A stretch of 64,000 nucleotides of DNA from Shewanella sp. SNU WT4. Lineage in GTDB: Bacteria > Pseudomonadota > Gammaproteobacteria > Enterobacterales > Shewanellaceae. The DNA is taken from the NCBI RefSeq assembly GCF_006494715.1, contig NZ_CP041151.1:3906001-3970000 (forward strand), written 5' to 3'. A model generated the notes under the pieces. That model did no database searches. It saw nothing but the letters and a program-made list of their open reading frames with translations, and was not told the DNA's origin. Positions 54,969-64,000 of this stretch are shown here, piece after piece. The stretch's first letter is position 1. Each line of letters begins with the position of its first letter. The translations under genes and the position numbers were made by a program.

Positions 54969-57900
54969 TTATTCAGGGCGAGCTAGCCCTTGATGCGCAG
55001 CGCGATACAAGGCTGGCAACACCAGCAAGGTTAACGCGGTCGAGCTAAATAAGCCGCCAATCACTACCACAGCTAAAGGCTGCTGAATCTCACTACCTAT
55101 GCCTGATGACATTAAGATAGGGATTAATCCTAATGCTGAGGTTAAGGCCGTCATTAATACTGGCCGCAAACGCCCTACTGTGCCTTCAAGCACAGCGCTA
55201 TCTAAAGACTCACCGGTGGCAAGACGCTGATTAATGGCATCCACCAACACCACACCATTAAGTACAGCTACGCCAAATAAGGTAATAAAGCCTATGGAGC
55301 TTGGCACAGATAAATAGGTGCCACTTAAATACAAGGCTAATACCCCGCCGATGAGCGCCAATGGCACGTTGGCCATGATTAACGCCGCTTGCTTACCGCT
55401 ACCAAACGAGAAGAACAGCAGCAAGGCAATCAAGGCCACGGAAATCGGCACCACCAGCATCAGCTTTTGCTGCGCTCTTTGCTGGTTTTCATACTGACCA
55501 CCCACCATGACGGTATAGCCTGGCGGTAAATCTGCTTGTGGCACTATGGCGTAAATATCATTGACCACTGAGCCCATATCACGGCCAGAGACGTTAGCTT
55601 GCACTACCACGCGGCGCTGCACGTCATCACGGCGAATATTCGGGGGCGCCATTTCAACGGCAACGCTGGCAACTTCGCCTAAGCGCACTTTAGCGCCGCT
55701 GGTGCCTGTTAGCAGTAAGTCTTCCAGCACATCTGGGGAGTTTCGATATTGCTCAGCTAAGCGCACTTGAATATCGTATCTCGCGTTACCTTCAATCACT
55801 TGACCAGCACTGACGCCGCCAATGCCTTCACTCACTAAGGTCATGACTTGATCGACACTTATGCCATAGCGAGCTAAACGATCGCGATACGGACGCACAA
55901 CGAGCTGAGCTTCACCGCTCACTTGCTCCAATGACACATCCACAGCGCCTTCAATGCCAGCGACTAGCTCAGATAACTGCTGACCTTTGGCTGATAACAC
56001 ATCCAAATCTGGGCCAAACAGCTTAATAGCAAGCTGCGCTTTTACCCCTGAGAGTAATTCATCCACTCGGGTAGCAATGGGCTGCGAGAACGTCAGTAAC
56101 AAGCCTGGATACACGGCTAAACGCTCTTGCATCAAGTGTTGTAACTCAAAGCGATCGCTGGCCGATGTCCACTCAGACACTGGCTTTAAACCAATGTAGA
56201 CTTCTATGTTGCTCACAGGCTCTGGATCGCCGCCAAGCTCAGGGGCGCCAATGCGGCTTAAGGCATATTCCACTTCTGGGAACTCAAGCAAAATGGCCTC
56301 AAGCTTAGGGGCTACGTCGATGGCCGCGCCTAAACTTGCGGTCGGGGCTAAGGTCACTCGCAAGTTAATGGTGCCTTCTTCTAACTCAGGCACAAACTCA
56401 GTGCCAAGGCGCGGCAATAACAGCATGGTCAGAATAAATAGACTTAATGCCGTAATTAACACTCGCTTAGGCGCAGCTAACGTGGCCACTAACAAGCGGC
56501 GATATGTCGCTTCAAGCCCGGCTAACATAGGGTTATGACGAACCTTTACTCCTGAATTAAATAAGTACACAGCTAAGGCTGGCACCATAAGCAGTGACAC
56601 TATTAAGGCAGAAGCCATGGCAAGAATAATACTGACCGCCATTGGCTGGAACAATTTGCCTTCCACCCCTTCTAGTGAAAACAAAGGCGCAAACACTAGC
56701 ATAATGATTAAGCTGGCAAAGAAGATAGGTCGGCATACTTCTTTGGCGGCCGCAGCCACTTTAGTCATTACGGTAGCGTTGGAGTCACGGCTTAAATGCT
56801 TAAAGATGTTTTCAACCATCACCACTGAGCCGTCCACCAGCATACCAATGGCGATAGCTAAGCCGCCAAGTGACATTAAGTTGGCCGACATATCAAAATA
56901 CGACATCAGCATTAATGCCAAACCAATAGACACTGGAATCGACAGTAATACCAAGGCGGTAGCGCGGATATTGGTTAAGAAAAACAGCAAGACAATCACG
57001 ATGAACACAAAGGCCATCAACAAGGCTTCAATCACAGTCGACACAGCTTGAGTCACTAAGTCGGATTGATCGTAAAACACCTCAAAATGCACGCCTTTAG
57101 GTAACGACTGCTGAATTAACGGTAAGCGCGCGTTGATTTCATCAATAGTCACCTTGGTATTATCGCCCATGCGCTTAAGCACGACGCCAGCGACCACTTC
57201 CCCTAAGTTTTCAACGCCATCATCAGTGCGGCGCGACATAGTCACGGCGCCGACACGGATTTCACTGCCGTAATCTATCTTGGCAATATCACCTATGCTA
57301 ACCGGCGTGCCCTGAAACTGAGTTAACGGAATGGAAGCAATGGCGCTAAGACCTTCATCGCCGCTTGGCAACATGCCATAGCCACGTACGACTAATTGCT
57401 CCTGGCCTTGGTCCATAAACCAGCCACCAGCATTGCGGTTATTGCTCTCTAACGCCGCCGTGACTTGGCTTAAATCTAAGCCAAAACCCAGTAGTTTATT
57501 CGGGTCAACTTGCACTTGATATTGACGGACATGACCACCAAAGGATAAAACATCGGTAACGCCGCCAACAGGCATTAATAGCAGCTTTACTAAGTAGTCA
57601 TTGAGACTTCTTAACTCATCACTGCTCACGCCAGCATCTTTATCAGCCCTTAGCATGTACTGATAAATCTGACCTAAGCCTGAGGTATTAGGGCCGATTT
57701 CAGGCACGCCGACGCCAGATGGGATCATCTCTTTTGCTTGCTGAAGTATTTCAAACACTTGCTGGCGCGCAAAATAAATATCTGTGCCCTCGCTAAACAC
57801 CACAGTCACTATCGATAAGCCGGTGCGCGATAACGAGCGCACTTCTGTTACCGATGGTAAAGCGTACATGGCCGCTTCAACTGGATAAGTAATGAGTTTT

Positions 57901-58085
57901 TCGACTTCTTCGGCGGCTAAGCCTTCGGCCGCGGTATTCACTGTCACCTGCACGTTAGTCACGTCAGGAAACGCGTCTAAATCCAGTTGTGGCAAGATAA
58001 AAGCACTAGCAACAATTGCTGCCAGCAGCGCCATGATCACCAGCAAGCGCTGGCGAATGGTCGCTTCAATAATATTAGCTAACAT
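54969..58085 (-). CDS. czcA: Heavy-metal efflux RND pump, CzcA/CusA family
   Basis: This 1038-residue inner-membrane RND pump drives metal export with the proton gradient. It shows the N-terminal helix, the periplasmic segments ITYPVEAAMYALPSVTEVRS, and helix 4 with SLGGLAIAIGMLVDGSVVMV and the proton-relay Asp (GMLVDG) plus MVENIF, as in HME-type pumps. The substrate (Zn/Co/Cd versus Cu/Ag) cannot be decided here; the Met-rich features of CusA are not obvious, so Czc-type export is more likely. Third gene of a czcCBA operon, 10 bp after the adaptor gene. Confidence 0.92.
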   Translation of the reverse strand: MLANIIEATIRQRLLVIMALLAAIVASAFILPQLDLDAFPDVTNVQVTVNTAAEGLAAEEVEKLITYPVEAAMYALPSVTEVRSLSRTGLSIVTVVFSEGTDIYFARQQVFEILQQAKEMIPSGVGVPEIGPNTSGLGQIYQYMLRADKDAGVSSDELRSLNDYLVKLLLMPVGGVTDVLSFGGHVRQYQVQVDPNKLLGFGLDLSQVTAALESNNRNAGGWFMDQGQEQLVVRGYGMLPSGDEGLSAIASIPLTQFQGTPVSIGDIAKIDYGSEIRVGAVTMSRRTDDGVENLGEVVAGVVLKRMGDNTKVTIDEINARLPLIQQSLPKGVHFEVFYDQSDLVTQAVSTVIEALLMAFVFIVIVLLFFLTNIRATALVLLSIPVSIGLALMLMSYFDMSANLMSLGGLAIAIGMLVDGSVVMVENIFKHLSRDSNATVMTKVAAAAKEVCRPIFFASLIIMLVFAPLFSLEGVEGKLFQPMAVSIILAMASALIVSLLMVPALAVYLFNSGVKVRHNPMLAGLEATYRRLLVATLAAPKRVLITALSLFILTMLLLPRLGTEFVPELEEGTINLRVTLAPTASLGAAIDVAPKLEAILLEFPEVEYALSRIGAPELGGDPEPVSNIEVYIGLKPVSEWTSASDRFELQHLMQERLAVYPGLLLTFSQPIATRVDELLSGVKAQLAIKLFGPDLDVLSAKGQQLSELVAGIEGAVDVSLEQVSGEAQLVVRPYRDRLARYGISVDQVMTLVSEGIGGVSAGQVIEGNARYDIQVRLAEQYRNSPDVLEDLLLTGTSGAKVRLGEVASVAVEMAPPNIRRDDVQRRVVVQANVSGRDMGSVVNDIYAIVPQADLPPGYTVMVGGQYENQQRAQQKLMLVVPISVALIALLLFFSFGSGKQAALIMANVPLALIGGVLALYLSGTYLSVPSSIGFITLFGVAVLNGVVLVDAINQRLATGESLDSAVLEGTVGRLRPVLMTALTSALGLIPILMSSGIGSEIQQPLAVVVIGGLFSSTALTLLVLPALYRAAHQGLARPE

Positions 58086-58095
58086 AGGTCAGGTC

Positions 58096-59313
58096 TCAGT
58101 GGTTATGAATATCAAAGCCAGACTTGGCTTGTTCAGAGGCTAAGAAAAATGCGCCTGCAATCACCACATCGCCTTCACTCGGCATGCCAGTAACCAGATT
58201 CATACCGCGCTGTCTGTGAGTCACTGTCACTTCAACCGCTTCAAAGGCATCGCCTTTGGCCACAAACACTTGCCAGTGACCATCGCTAGAGCGAGTTAAT
58301 GCCGTATCTGGCAGCACTAAGCCCATTTGCTCTGAGGTGGTTAAATAGAGCTCGGCAAATTGCCCGGCATGAAGCACATGGCCGGGGTTATCCATACGCG
58401 CTAACACTTGCTCAGTGCGCGTTACGTTATCGAGTAAATGGGAGCGGCCAATAATGGTTGCTGGCAGTAACTTATCATTCACTCGCACTAAGGCTTCACT
58501 GCCCACGCTTAAACCCGCTGATTGCGCTGGGGTCACTTGAGCTTCCACCCATAGGCTCGACTCATTGGTCAGTTGCATCAAGGCTTCGCCGCCAGTAAAT
58601 ACTTGACCGCGCTGGGCCACATCTTGCTGCACCCGGCCATCAATGGGCGCTAATAATTGGAACTCACCGATATTTTTAGGCTGCGTCGCTAACGCGTTAA
58701 TCTGCTCTGGCGTCATCTTAAGCGACAACAAGATAGCGCGCTTAAGCTCAGCATCCACTTCGGCCAATAAACGCCGACTCGCGCTCACGGCTGAGTTATC
58801 CATAGCTTTCACTCGGCGCCATTCAGCGCTGGCATTAACAAACTCAGCTTGAGCTTGCGCTACTGCGGCGCCGCCCAAGGTTAATAATGGCTGACCATGA
58901 GTCACTTGCTGACCAGGCGCTACATGGCGTTCTTGCACCCGCACCGCAAGTTCAGGCGCTAACACTATGGTTTGATCGCGATCGACAATTAAGCTCGCTG
59001 TCGCTACCGCTTCTAAGTTAAAGCGACTGTCTTTGAGTGGCATCAACTCAATACCTGCTAACGCCATTTGCGCTGGCGATAAATGCAGGCCTTCTTCGTG
59101 ATCATCTTCAGCGGCGTCTTTTGATGCGCTATCCACAGGCGTTAACGTCGCGACCGCAGCGTTATTGGGCGCGTCCACAACACTTAACCCTTGGCTTGCG
59201 GGTTCATCGTTATCATGATCAGGGCCGGCTTGCAGCGGCGCGGCCCACACTAAGGTTAATGCCAAAGTAATGGCTGAAATGCGCGGAAAATTATTAAGAG
59301 AAGTAGTAATCAT
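58096..59313 (-). CDS. czcB: RND efflux periplasmic adaptor (CzcB family)
   Basis: This 405-residue membrane-fusion protein has a signal-anchor (ISAITLALTLVWAAPLQAGP), then a linker rich in Asp and His (DHDNDEPASQ, DDHEEGLHLS) that could bind metal. A lipoyl-like half (VAPGQQVTHGQPLLTLGG ... LLAPIDGRVQQDVAQRGQVF) and beta-barrel domains follow. It ends in FDIHNH, another potential metal-binding site. It links the inner-membrane pump to the outer-membrane channel. It overlaps the TolC-type gene by 4 bp (ATGA), so translation is coupled. Confidence 0.9.
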   Translation of the reverse strand: MITTSLNNFPRISAITLALTLVWAAPLQAGPDHDNDEPASQGLSVVDAPNNAAVATLTPVDSASKDAAEDDHEEGLHLSPAQMALAGIELMPLKDSRFNLEAVATASLIVDRDQTIVLAPELAVRVQERHVAPGQQVTHGQPLLTLGGAAVAQAQAEFVNASAEWRRVKAMDNSAVSASRRLLAEVDAELKRAILLSLKMTPEQINALATQPKNIGEFQLLAPIDGRVQQDVAQRGQVFTGGEALMQLTNESSLWVEAQVTPAQSAGLSVGSEALVRVNDKLLPATIIGRSHLLDNVTRTEQVLARMDNPGHVLHAGQFAELYLTTSEQMGLVLPDTALTRSSDGHWQVFVAKGDAFEAVEVTVTHRQRGMNLVTGMPSEGDVVIAGAFFLASEQAKSGFDIHNH

Positions 59314-60590
59314 GAGCGTGTCACCGAAGATGTGGAAGCAGTTACTTGAAACTGGCCGTAAGCCTGTTCAAACCATTGAGATAATTGACCACTTTGGGCC
59401 ATCCAATTAATCCATTGGCTATAAATGGCTTGCTCTAATTGCAAACCTACTTGATAGCTACTGGCTAATTGCCTCTGACTTTGCAGGTATTCACCTGTGG
59501 CTAAATCACCACTGCGCCACTGCTGACCTAAAGAACTGGCCACTTCGGAGCCCGAGCGATACACCAGCTCGCGCCAATCATGGTAGCGCGCTAACAACTT
59601 AGGCACGCTTGTGCTAAAGAGCTGATAGCCTTGCTGCATTTGTCGCTCAATCACTAAATACTCTTGCTCTGCTAATACCACAGCTTCAACTGAAGCTGCG
59701 GTTTCAGCGCGGTAGCTGTTGCGAATTTGCAGTGGAATAGAAATGCCCACCCCAAATTTATTCTCGCTGCCTTCGCGCTCCGCATTAACGCTAACGGTTG
59801 GGTCAACGCTTGTGGTGCTGCGTACTACATCTTGCAATAGGCGACTTTGACGCACTTGCAAATAGGCCACTTGCAGCGCAGGTAAACGGGCATCCACGGT
59901 TTGTGAGCTCGCCACACTGACTTCTTTCATAAAATCAGTGAGCGTCAGCTCTTGCCCCAGCAACCCCAGCACTTCACTCATCGCCGTTAACTGCGCCTGC
60001 TCTGCCAAGGCAAATTCAGCACTAATATTGGCCAGTTCAAGGGATAACTGCTGCAGTGCCACTTGGGGTAAATCCCCCACATCCACACGCTTGCGGCCAA
60101 TCTCTAATTGCTTTTGGGCATGCTCTAATTGCTGCTTGGCAAAGGTATATTCTTTAGTGGCAATATCTTGGGCCACTATCGCCGTTAAGGCTGATGCCAA
60201 TAATTGATCTTGAGTTAATTGCTGTTGTAATTGTGCTTGCTGCAGGCTTAATTGCGCCAAGGCTGTCGCACTGCCGCGCTTATCACCCCAATCTATGGTC
60301 TGGCTCAGGCCTATGCCATAGGTATCTTCAGTGGCATTTTGATAGCTCACATCAAGCTCGGGATTATAAATGGCTTGATTGGCTGCTTCTGCGGCGTAAC
60401 GCTGCTGATTTAACAGCGAAGTTTGCGCCTGCATTTGTGGCAGCGCGGCAATAATAGTTTGTAGCTGCGGCCACCAATGAGCTTGAGCTTGGCGCTCAAA
60501 GCTAGCCTCGGTCTCCAATTGAGTAGCACTGAGCGTGGGCGCAATTAGCCCTAAGCCCAGCACCATGGAGGCAATAATGGATTTTTTCAT
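59310..60590 (-). CDS. czcC: TolC-family outer-membrane channel (CzcC-like)
   Basis: The protein has about 426 residues with signal peptide MKKSIIASMVLGLGLIAPTLSA, followed by long amphipathic helices typical of outer-membrane efflux proteins (SLLNQQRYAAEAANQAIYNP, ELDVSYQNATEDTYGIGLSQ, then DWGDKRGS). The second half repeats the pattern (VGISIPLQIRNSYRAETAAS), as in the two-repeat TolC/CzcC fold. GGAAAT lies just before the chosen ATG. It is the first structural gene of the efflux operon. Confidence 0.9.
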   Translation of the reverse strand: MKKSIIASMVLGLGLIAPTLSATQLETEASFERQAQAHWWPQLQTIIAALPQMQAQTSLLNQQRYAAEAANQAIYNPELDVSYQNATEDTYGIGLSQTIDWGDKRGSATALAQLSLQQAQLQQQLTQDQLLASALTAIVAQDIATKEYTFAKQQLEHAQKQLEIGRKRVDVGDLPQVALQQLSLELANISAEFALAEQAQLTAMSEVLGLLGQELTLTDFMKEVSVASSQTVDARLPALQVAYLQVRQSRLLQDVVRSTTSVDPTVSVNAEREGSENKFGVGISIPLQIRNSYRAETAASVEAVVLAEQEYLVIERQMQQGYQLFSTSVPKLLARYHDWRELVYRSGSEVASSLGQQWRSGDLATGEYLQSQRQLASSYQVGLQLEQAIYSQWINWMAQSGQLSQWFEQAYGQFQVTASTSSVTRS

Positions 60591-60708
60591 GGTTATTTCC
60601 AAAAAGTAACTTCAAAGGCTGTAAACGGCATGCGCGAAAACCATAAGAAAAACTCTTATTTATTTTCAATCGCTAATGCGAATGCAGCGAACAAGTAACA
60701 CTCAGGAA

Positions 60709-61131
60709 TTAAACGATGGGGGGACGATATAAGGTGGTGCTAGCCACTAATACTGCGCCTAAGTTAGCGGCAGGTAATAAGGCTTCAATGGGGGATGGTG
60801 CCAATTGCGGCAAGAAAGATAATAAACTCACGGCGCCGCCATGACATTGACAATCAAGACATAAATCAAAGGATTGCCATTCAACGCTTTGGTGCTCGTG
60901 GCTCAAGAAAGTTAATTCAGAAGCAACACGCGGCGCGCCATCCTCAGGATTACATTGGCATTGAACGCACAACTCAGTGACTAAAACAGGGGCGACAAAT
61001 TGCAAGTGGGGGTGCGAGTTTTCATCATCGGCGACACCAACATCAAGATGCAACTGATGAGCACCACTATTGGTTGCGACAAATTGCAGCAACACTATGG
61101 CGATCAAAGCGCATGTTAATTGGTGTAACAT
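60709..61131 (-). CDS. Cys/His-rich periplasmic protein linked to the metal efflux operon
   Basis: This protein of about 140 residues has an N-terminal hydrophobic segment (MLHQLTCALIAIVLLQFVAT) that acts as signal or anchor. Behind it are several His (SGAHQLHLDV, ENSHPHLQF, SHEHQSVEW) and two Cys clusters, CVQCQC and CLDCQC followed by HGG. This composition suggests metal binding in the periplasm. It lies 118 bp upstream of czcC on the same strand and probably belongs to the same transcript, perhaps as a metal chaperone or sensor. No family was recognised. A TTG five codons earlier is an alternative start. Confidence 0.6.
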   Translation of the reverse strand: MLHQLTCALIAIVLLQFVATNSGAHQLHLDVGVADDENSHPHLQFVAPVLVTELCVQCQCNPEDGAPRVASELTFLSHEHQSVEWQSFDLCLDCQCHGGAVSLLSFLPQLAPSPIEALLPAANLGAVLVASTTLYRPPIV

Positions 61132-61328
61132 CCTAATGGATATCAAGCTACCAGCCCTGTTGTTTCAGTGAGTTAAGTTTATTAGCTGCGCAATCATAAG
61201 CCATTGTTTAATGATGGCAAGCGATTTTACCTAACTTGACATTAACCGTAACCAAATTGTGATCAGTCACGGTTAACCATGCAAACCCTAGCGGTTTAAC
61301 ATTAAGCGCTAAGGCTCATTATGCTTTA

Positions 61329-61508
61329 TCAATCAATGGTATTGCCAAAGACGCAGTGCTTAGCATAGCTACCGGCTTCATCTGCCGTCCATTCACCTTT
61401 AGGCTTTTTATCCATGTGTTCGCACCAAGCTTTACTGCCCACTTCTGGCGTACAGGCCGCTAACCACACTATGGCCATAACGACTGCGATTATTCTGGTC
61501 ATCATCAT
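61329..61508 (-). CDS. DUF3012 lipoprotein
   Basis: This 59-residue protein has a lipoprotein signal with lipobox (IVWLAAC, lipidated Cys at about residue 19). The mature part CTPEVGSKAWCEHMDKKPKG, then EWTADEAGSYAKHCVF matches the DUF3012 pattern with two further Cys that could pair. The function is unknown. GGAG is upstream; the three consecutive ATGs leave the exact start open by 3-6 bp. Monocistronic, with the Cys-rich protein about 200 bp further on. Confidence 0.75.
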   Translation of the reverse strand: MMMTRIIAVVMAIVWLAACTPEVGSKAWCEHMDKKPKGEWTADEAGSYAKHCVFGNTID

Positions 61509-61555
61509 TCACTCCAAAGGTTTAAGGATTTTATCTACCAACAAGTATCATAAAT

Positions 61556-61927
61556 TTAACGGCTTAACTCTTGTCTATGGGCGAGGAAATCGAGGGCATC
61601 GGCTTTAAGATGCAGTGGAAACCAAGCCACTTGGCCTTGAATAAGCGGCCCAAATAATTGCAATGCATTACCCACCCAATCTGGGCCACCTAGCATAACT
61701 AAGGTATCAAACGGGGCAAATTGCACTTGGCCGGCGCCAAATAAGGTCGATTTATCCCAGCCTTCAAGTAAGACGTCAGCCTCAATATACAAGTCAATGC
61801 GGCCATGCTGCGCCTGATAACTCACCATTAATGGCTGCAAGCGTTCTCGATAATCTGCAGCGGAAATACGGCCACTCACAAATAAACTCAACACGCCCGG
61901 GGATACATCGGGGATTTGACACAACAT
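61556..61927 (-). CDS. SpoIIAA/STAS-like protein
   Basis: This 123-residue cytoplasmic protein has a pattern (GRISAADYRERLQPLM, RIDLYIEADVLLEGWDKSTL, then KADALDFLAHRQELSR) like the SpoIIAA-like (DUF3478) family with the STAS fold. These proteins have been proposed to bind lipids; function unproven. GGAG 7 bp before the ATG at MLCQIPDV supports that start over a GTG two codons earlier. Monocistronic. Confidence 0.65.
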   Translation of the reverse strand: MLCQIPDVSPGVLSLFVSGRISAADYRERLQPLMVSYQAQHGRIDLYIEADVLLEGWDKSTLFGAGQVQFAPFDTLVMLGGPDWVGNALQLFGPLIQGQVAWFPLHLKADALDFLAHRQELSR

Positions 61928-62078
61928 GAACACACTCCAAGTCGAATTTTATCTGCGGCATAAGGCAAATCAGTACCTCTTGCCGGCGAATTTGCCCATA
62001 ATAGCCAATTACCTATGAAGGCGGCTAACTTATTTAGTGAGCATCTTCACTAGTTACCGAATTAAGTTAGGTTAGATC

Positions 62079-62492
62079 ATGATCAAAATTTCAAACCGCG
62101 TCATCCTCTCGGATAACGAAATCGAATGGCAATTTATACGAGCCAGTGGCGCCGGTGGACAACATATCAATAAGGTATCAACGGCGGCGCAATTGATATT
62201 TTCAATTGCCGACTCATCCTTACCGGAAGAATACCAACAAAAGCTATTAGTGCTTAGGGATCATCGCATTACCCAAAGCGGTAAAATCATCATTAAATGC
62301 CAGCAGAGCCGCAGCCAAGACACCAATCGGCAAACGGCCCTAGAGCAATTTATTGCCTTAGTGCAAAGCGTGATGATTACCCAAAAGAAGCGTATAGCCA
62401 CCAAAGCCAGCCGTAATAGCCAACGCAAACGTATGGATAGCAAGACCCAGCGCGGCCAAGTGAAACAACTGAGACAGAAAAAATTTGATTGA
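62079..62492 (+). CDS. arfB: Alternative ribosome-rescue peptidyl-tRNA hydrolase ArfB
   Basis: ArfB (YaeJ) frees ribosomes stalled on mRNA without a stop codon, using a class-I release-factor-like domain. This 137-residue protein has the catalytic GGQ in FIRASGAGGQHINKVSTAAQ and the basic C-terminal tail (KKRIATKASRNSQRKRMDSK) that enters the empty mRNA channel. Its length fits E. coli ArfB (140). AGGTTAG precedes the ATG. The next gene is aroQ, 55 bp downstream on the same strand. Confidence 0.94.
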   Translation: MIKISNRVILSDNEIEWQFIRASGAGGQHINKVSTAAQLIFSIADSSLPEEYQQKLLVLRDHRITQSGKIIIKCQQSRSQDTNRQTALEQFIALVQSVMITQKKRIATKASRNSQRKRMDSKTQRGQVKQLRQKKFD

Positions 62493-62547
62493 CCCCATAG
62501 CCAGTCCATGACAATTTTTGCAAGCAAGCTCATCACAAGGAACTCAA

Positions 62548-62982
62548 ATGTATAAAATTTTGCTACTTAATGGCCCGAATCTTAATTTACTGGGGCGACG
62601 TGAGCCTGAAAAATATGGTCATCAGAGCTTAGATAGCATAGTGACGACCTTGATGCAGCAGGCTTGCCAGCTAGGGGTTAGCCTTAGCCATTTTCAGTCC
62701 AATGCCGAGCATGAGTTACTGGATGCCATACACACTACCGATGCGGACTTTATTTTGATTAATCCCGCCGCCTTTACTCATACCAGTGTGGCGCTGCGTG
62801 ATGCCCTGCTTGGGGTAGCCATTCCTTTTATTGAAATTCATTTAAGCAATGTGCATGCGCGCGAGCCGTTTCGCCATCATTCCTATTTATCGGATGTGGC
62901 CGTAGGCGTGATTTGCGGCTTAGGTAGCCAAGGCTATGAACTCGGCCTGCAAGCCGCGGTTAAGCAATTGCAAAGTCGCTAA
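62548..62982 (+). CDS. aroQ: Type II 3-dehydroquinate dehydratase
   Basis: AroQ is the third enzyme of the shikimate pathway, a dodecamer. This 144-residue protein has [19 protein letters not shown] (with the catalytic Arg and Tyr), [34 protein letters not shown] and [21 protein letters not shown] (catalytic His). I chose [10 protein letters not shown] as start, with AAGGAA 7 bp upstream; the frame opens ten codons earlier. Confidence 0.96.
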   Translation: MYKILLLNGPNLNLLGRREPEKYGHQSLDSIVTTLMQQACQLGVSLSHFQSNAEHELLDAIHTTDADFILINPAAFTHTSVALRDALLGVAIPFIEIHLSNVHAREPFRHHSYLSDVAVGVICGLGSQGYELGLQAAVKQLQSR

Positions 62983-63102
62983 CACTAATACAGGCGCTAA
63001 ATAATGACGCTAACACTCAAGCCAATGCTAGCTGCCATGCCGCGCCCTGTCAGGATTGAGGTATAATCACCGCCATAGGCACTCATTCAATCGCTAACTC
63101 CC

Positions 63103-63297
63103 ATGAATCGTAAAAAGAAAATCAACCAAACCTTAATCGCTAAAGACAAGCGTAAAAAGGCCAAGCTTAATGGCCGCCCTAAGTCTGACTATGTGAGTAA
63201 AGCCGAACGTGAGCGTTTAGCCCTAATAGCTGAAACGGCGGATAACTCAGACACGCCATCTGAGATTGCGCCAGAGACAAAAACCGAATCGGTTTAA
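63103..63297 (+). CDS. DUF2986 small basic protein
   Basis: This 64-residue protein has a very basic N-terminal half (MNRKKKINQTLIAKDKRKKA, then KLNGRPKSDYVSKAERERLA) and an acidic tail. The pattern fits DUF2986, a family known from Shewanella, Vibrio and relatives. The function is unknown; charge suggests nucleic-acid or ribosome contact (inference). It is followed by a strong terminator and is convergent with fre. Confidence 0.78.
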   Translation: MNRKKKINQTLIAKDKRKKAKLNGRPKSDYVSKAERERLALIAETADNSDTPSEIAPETKTESV

Positions 63298-63327
63298 TCT
63301 ATGGCGGGATGTTTGCTCGAACTTATA

Positions 63328-63369
63328 TAAAAAAAGCGCCCTAAGCTCATGGCTTAGGGCGCTTTTTTT
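63328..63369. terminator. Bidirectional terminator
   Basis: The stem AAAAAAGCGCCCTAAGC / GCTTAGGGCGCTTTTTT lies between the DUF2986 gene and fre. Confidence 0.95.
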
Positions 63370-63415
63370 GAGTGCTAACTCATAGAGCTATGGCATTCTT
63401 TATCTTTAGGCCGGC

Positions 63416-64000
63416 TTATTTAATAAACGCAAACGCATCGCCAAACAAGTGCGCTTCTTCAACGCCCATTTGTCTAAACTGCTCACGAGCCGCGCCCACC
63501 ATAGCAAAACGGCCAGCGATATAAATATCGTATCCCATTAAGCTAATAAAATCTGACTTGATTTGCTCCAGCAAATTGCCTTGCTTGCCATCCCAATCTT
63601 CGCGGGCATCTTCAATCACAGGCACAAAGTGCAGCCAAGCATGATCTTGATGCCACTGTCTGGCGATAGATTCAAAATACATGGCATCTTGAGTGCGGCA
63701 ACCCCAATAGAGCTGAGTTTCTACGGTCTGGCCAAGAGCAATCATGTGCTCCACTAAGCTCTTGATATAAGAGAAACCTGTGCCGCCAGCAATCAATAAT
63801 CTTGGGCGCTGGCTATGCTCACGTAAAAAGGCGTCACCACCTGGCATTTCAATGTCTATATGGCTGCTAGTCTTTAAACGCTCAACCACTTGCATTGGGT
63901 AAGCTTCTGATTCAGCAGCGCCAATATGCAATTCAATATGATCTTGCCCAGGCGCACTGCCAATAGAGAAGGCACGCTTGTCATTCTCATCCATTTTCAC
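63416..64000 (-). CDS. fre: NAD(P)H-flavin reductase Fre, partial
   Basis: Fre reduces free flavins with NAD(P)H. About 194 of an expected 235 residues are present; the first 40 or so lie beyond the window. Visible motifs are RAFSIGSAP (flavin-binding R-x-x-S), IELHIGAAES, LLIAGGTGFSYIKSLVEHMI (nucleotide-binding GGTG), LYWGCR and the conserved end HLFGDAFAFIK. The sequence follows E. coli Fre closely from its VMDERDKRPFS region onward. It is convergent with the DUF2986 gene. Confidence 0.93.
   Translation of the reverse strand: MKMDENDKRAFSIGSAPGQDHIELHIGAAESEAYPMQVVERLKTSSHIDIEMPGGDAFLREHSQRPRLLIAGGTGFSYIKSLVEHMIALGQTVETQLYWGCRTQDAMYFESIARQWHQDHAWLHFVPVIEDAREDWDGKQGNLLEQIKSDFISLMGYDIYIAGRFAMVGAAREQFRQMGVEEAHLFGDAFAFIK

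Overview
This window looks like chromosomal DNA of a gammaproteobacterium, most likely a Shewanella or a close relative in the Alteromonadales. The reasons are the gene content and order: metB-metL divergent from metJ, ssb with a YajR-type carrier and divergent uvrA, then a CsdA/DeaD helicase, cutA-dsbD, yedE-yedF, tandem trimeric porins, and several small families typical of this group (DUF3012, DUF2986, DUF3149, DUF4862). The assignment rests on remembered family knowledge, not on a database search. Most of the window is ordinary core genome.

Layout. 1-2.0 kb: a minus-strand trio of a PstS-like periplasmic protein, a predicted outer-membrane barrel and a truncated membrane sensor. 2.2-6.2 kb: rsmC, an M50 membrane protease, a small membrane protein and a DUF4862 protein. 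6.3-8.6 kb: the one clear mobile region. An IS4-family element with terminal inverted repeats sits against a truncated tyrosine integrase, a short inverted copy of tRNA-Leu sequence and an intact tRNA-Leu(CAA). 9-12.4 kb: a tiny DUF3149 protein, a SieB-like membrane protein, a sensor histidine kinase and tcdA. 12.9-16.5 kb: three tandem porin paralogues, each followed by a terminator. 16.6-25 kb: tpm, a Cys-rich protein, a Ser/Thr kinase, fxsA, cutA-dsbD, a Kef-type antiporter and an acidic-tailed unknown. 25-32.5 kb: a quinone-oxidoreductase-like enzyme, yedE-yedF, DUF502 and DUF1801 proteins, ssb and a YajR-like MFS carrier. 32.8-40.8 kb: uvrA, a DEAD-box helicase, a HAD phosphatase, an APC amino-acid carrier and an HdeD-like protein. 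41-47.6 kb: a methionine region (metF, metL, metB, metJ) with MetJ operators and an unrelated glucokinase placed among them. 47.6-54.9 kb: a TraF-like barrel, a PhoD-like phosphatase, an RluA-type pseudouridine synthase, a LON-domain protein, DedA and a patatin. 55-61.5 kb: a CzcCBA-type metal efflux operon with a Cys-rich periplasmic protein and a DUF3012 lipoprotein. 61.5-64 kb: a SpoIIAA-like protein, arfB, aroQ, a DUF2986 protein and the C-terminal part of fre.

I did not find a large undescribed system. The items most worth a second look are the integrase/IS/tRNA-Leu scar with its inverted tRNA fragment, the PstS-like/barrel/sensor trio, the Ser/Thr kinase with an unassigned C-terminal half, the Cys-rich protein beside the metal efflux operon, the palindrome in front of the quinone oxidoreductase, and the in-frame 9-bp repeat inside tpm. 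No rRNA genes, CRISPR arrays or prophage structural genes were seen.
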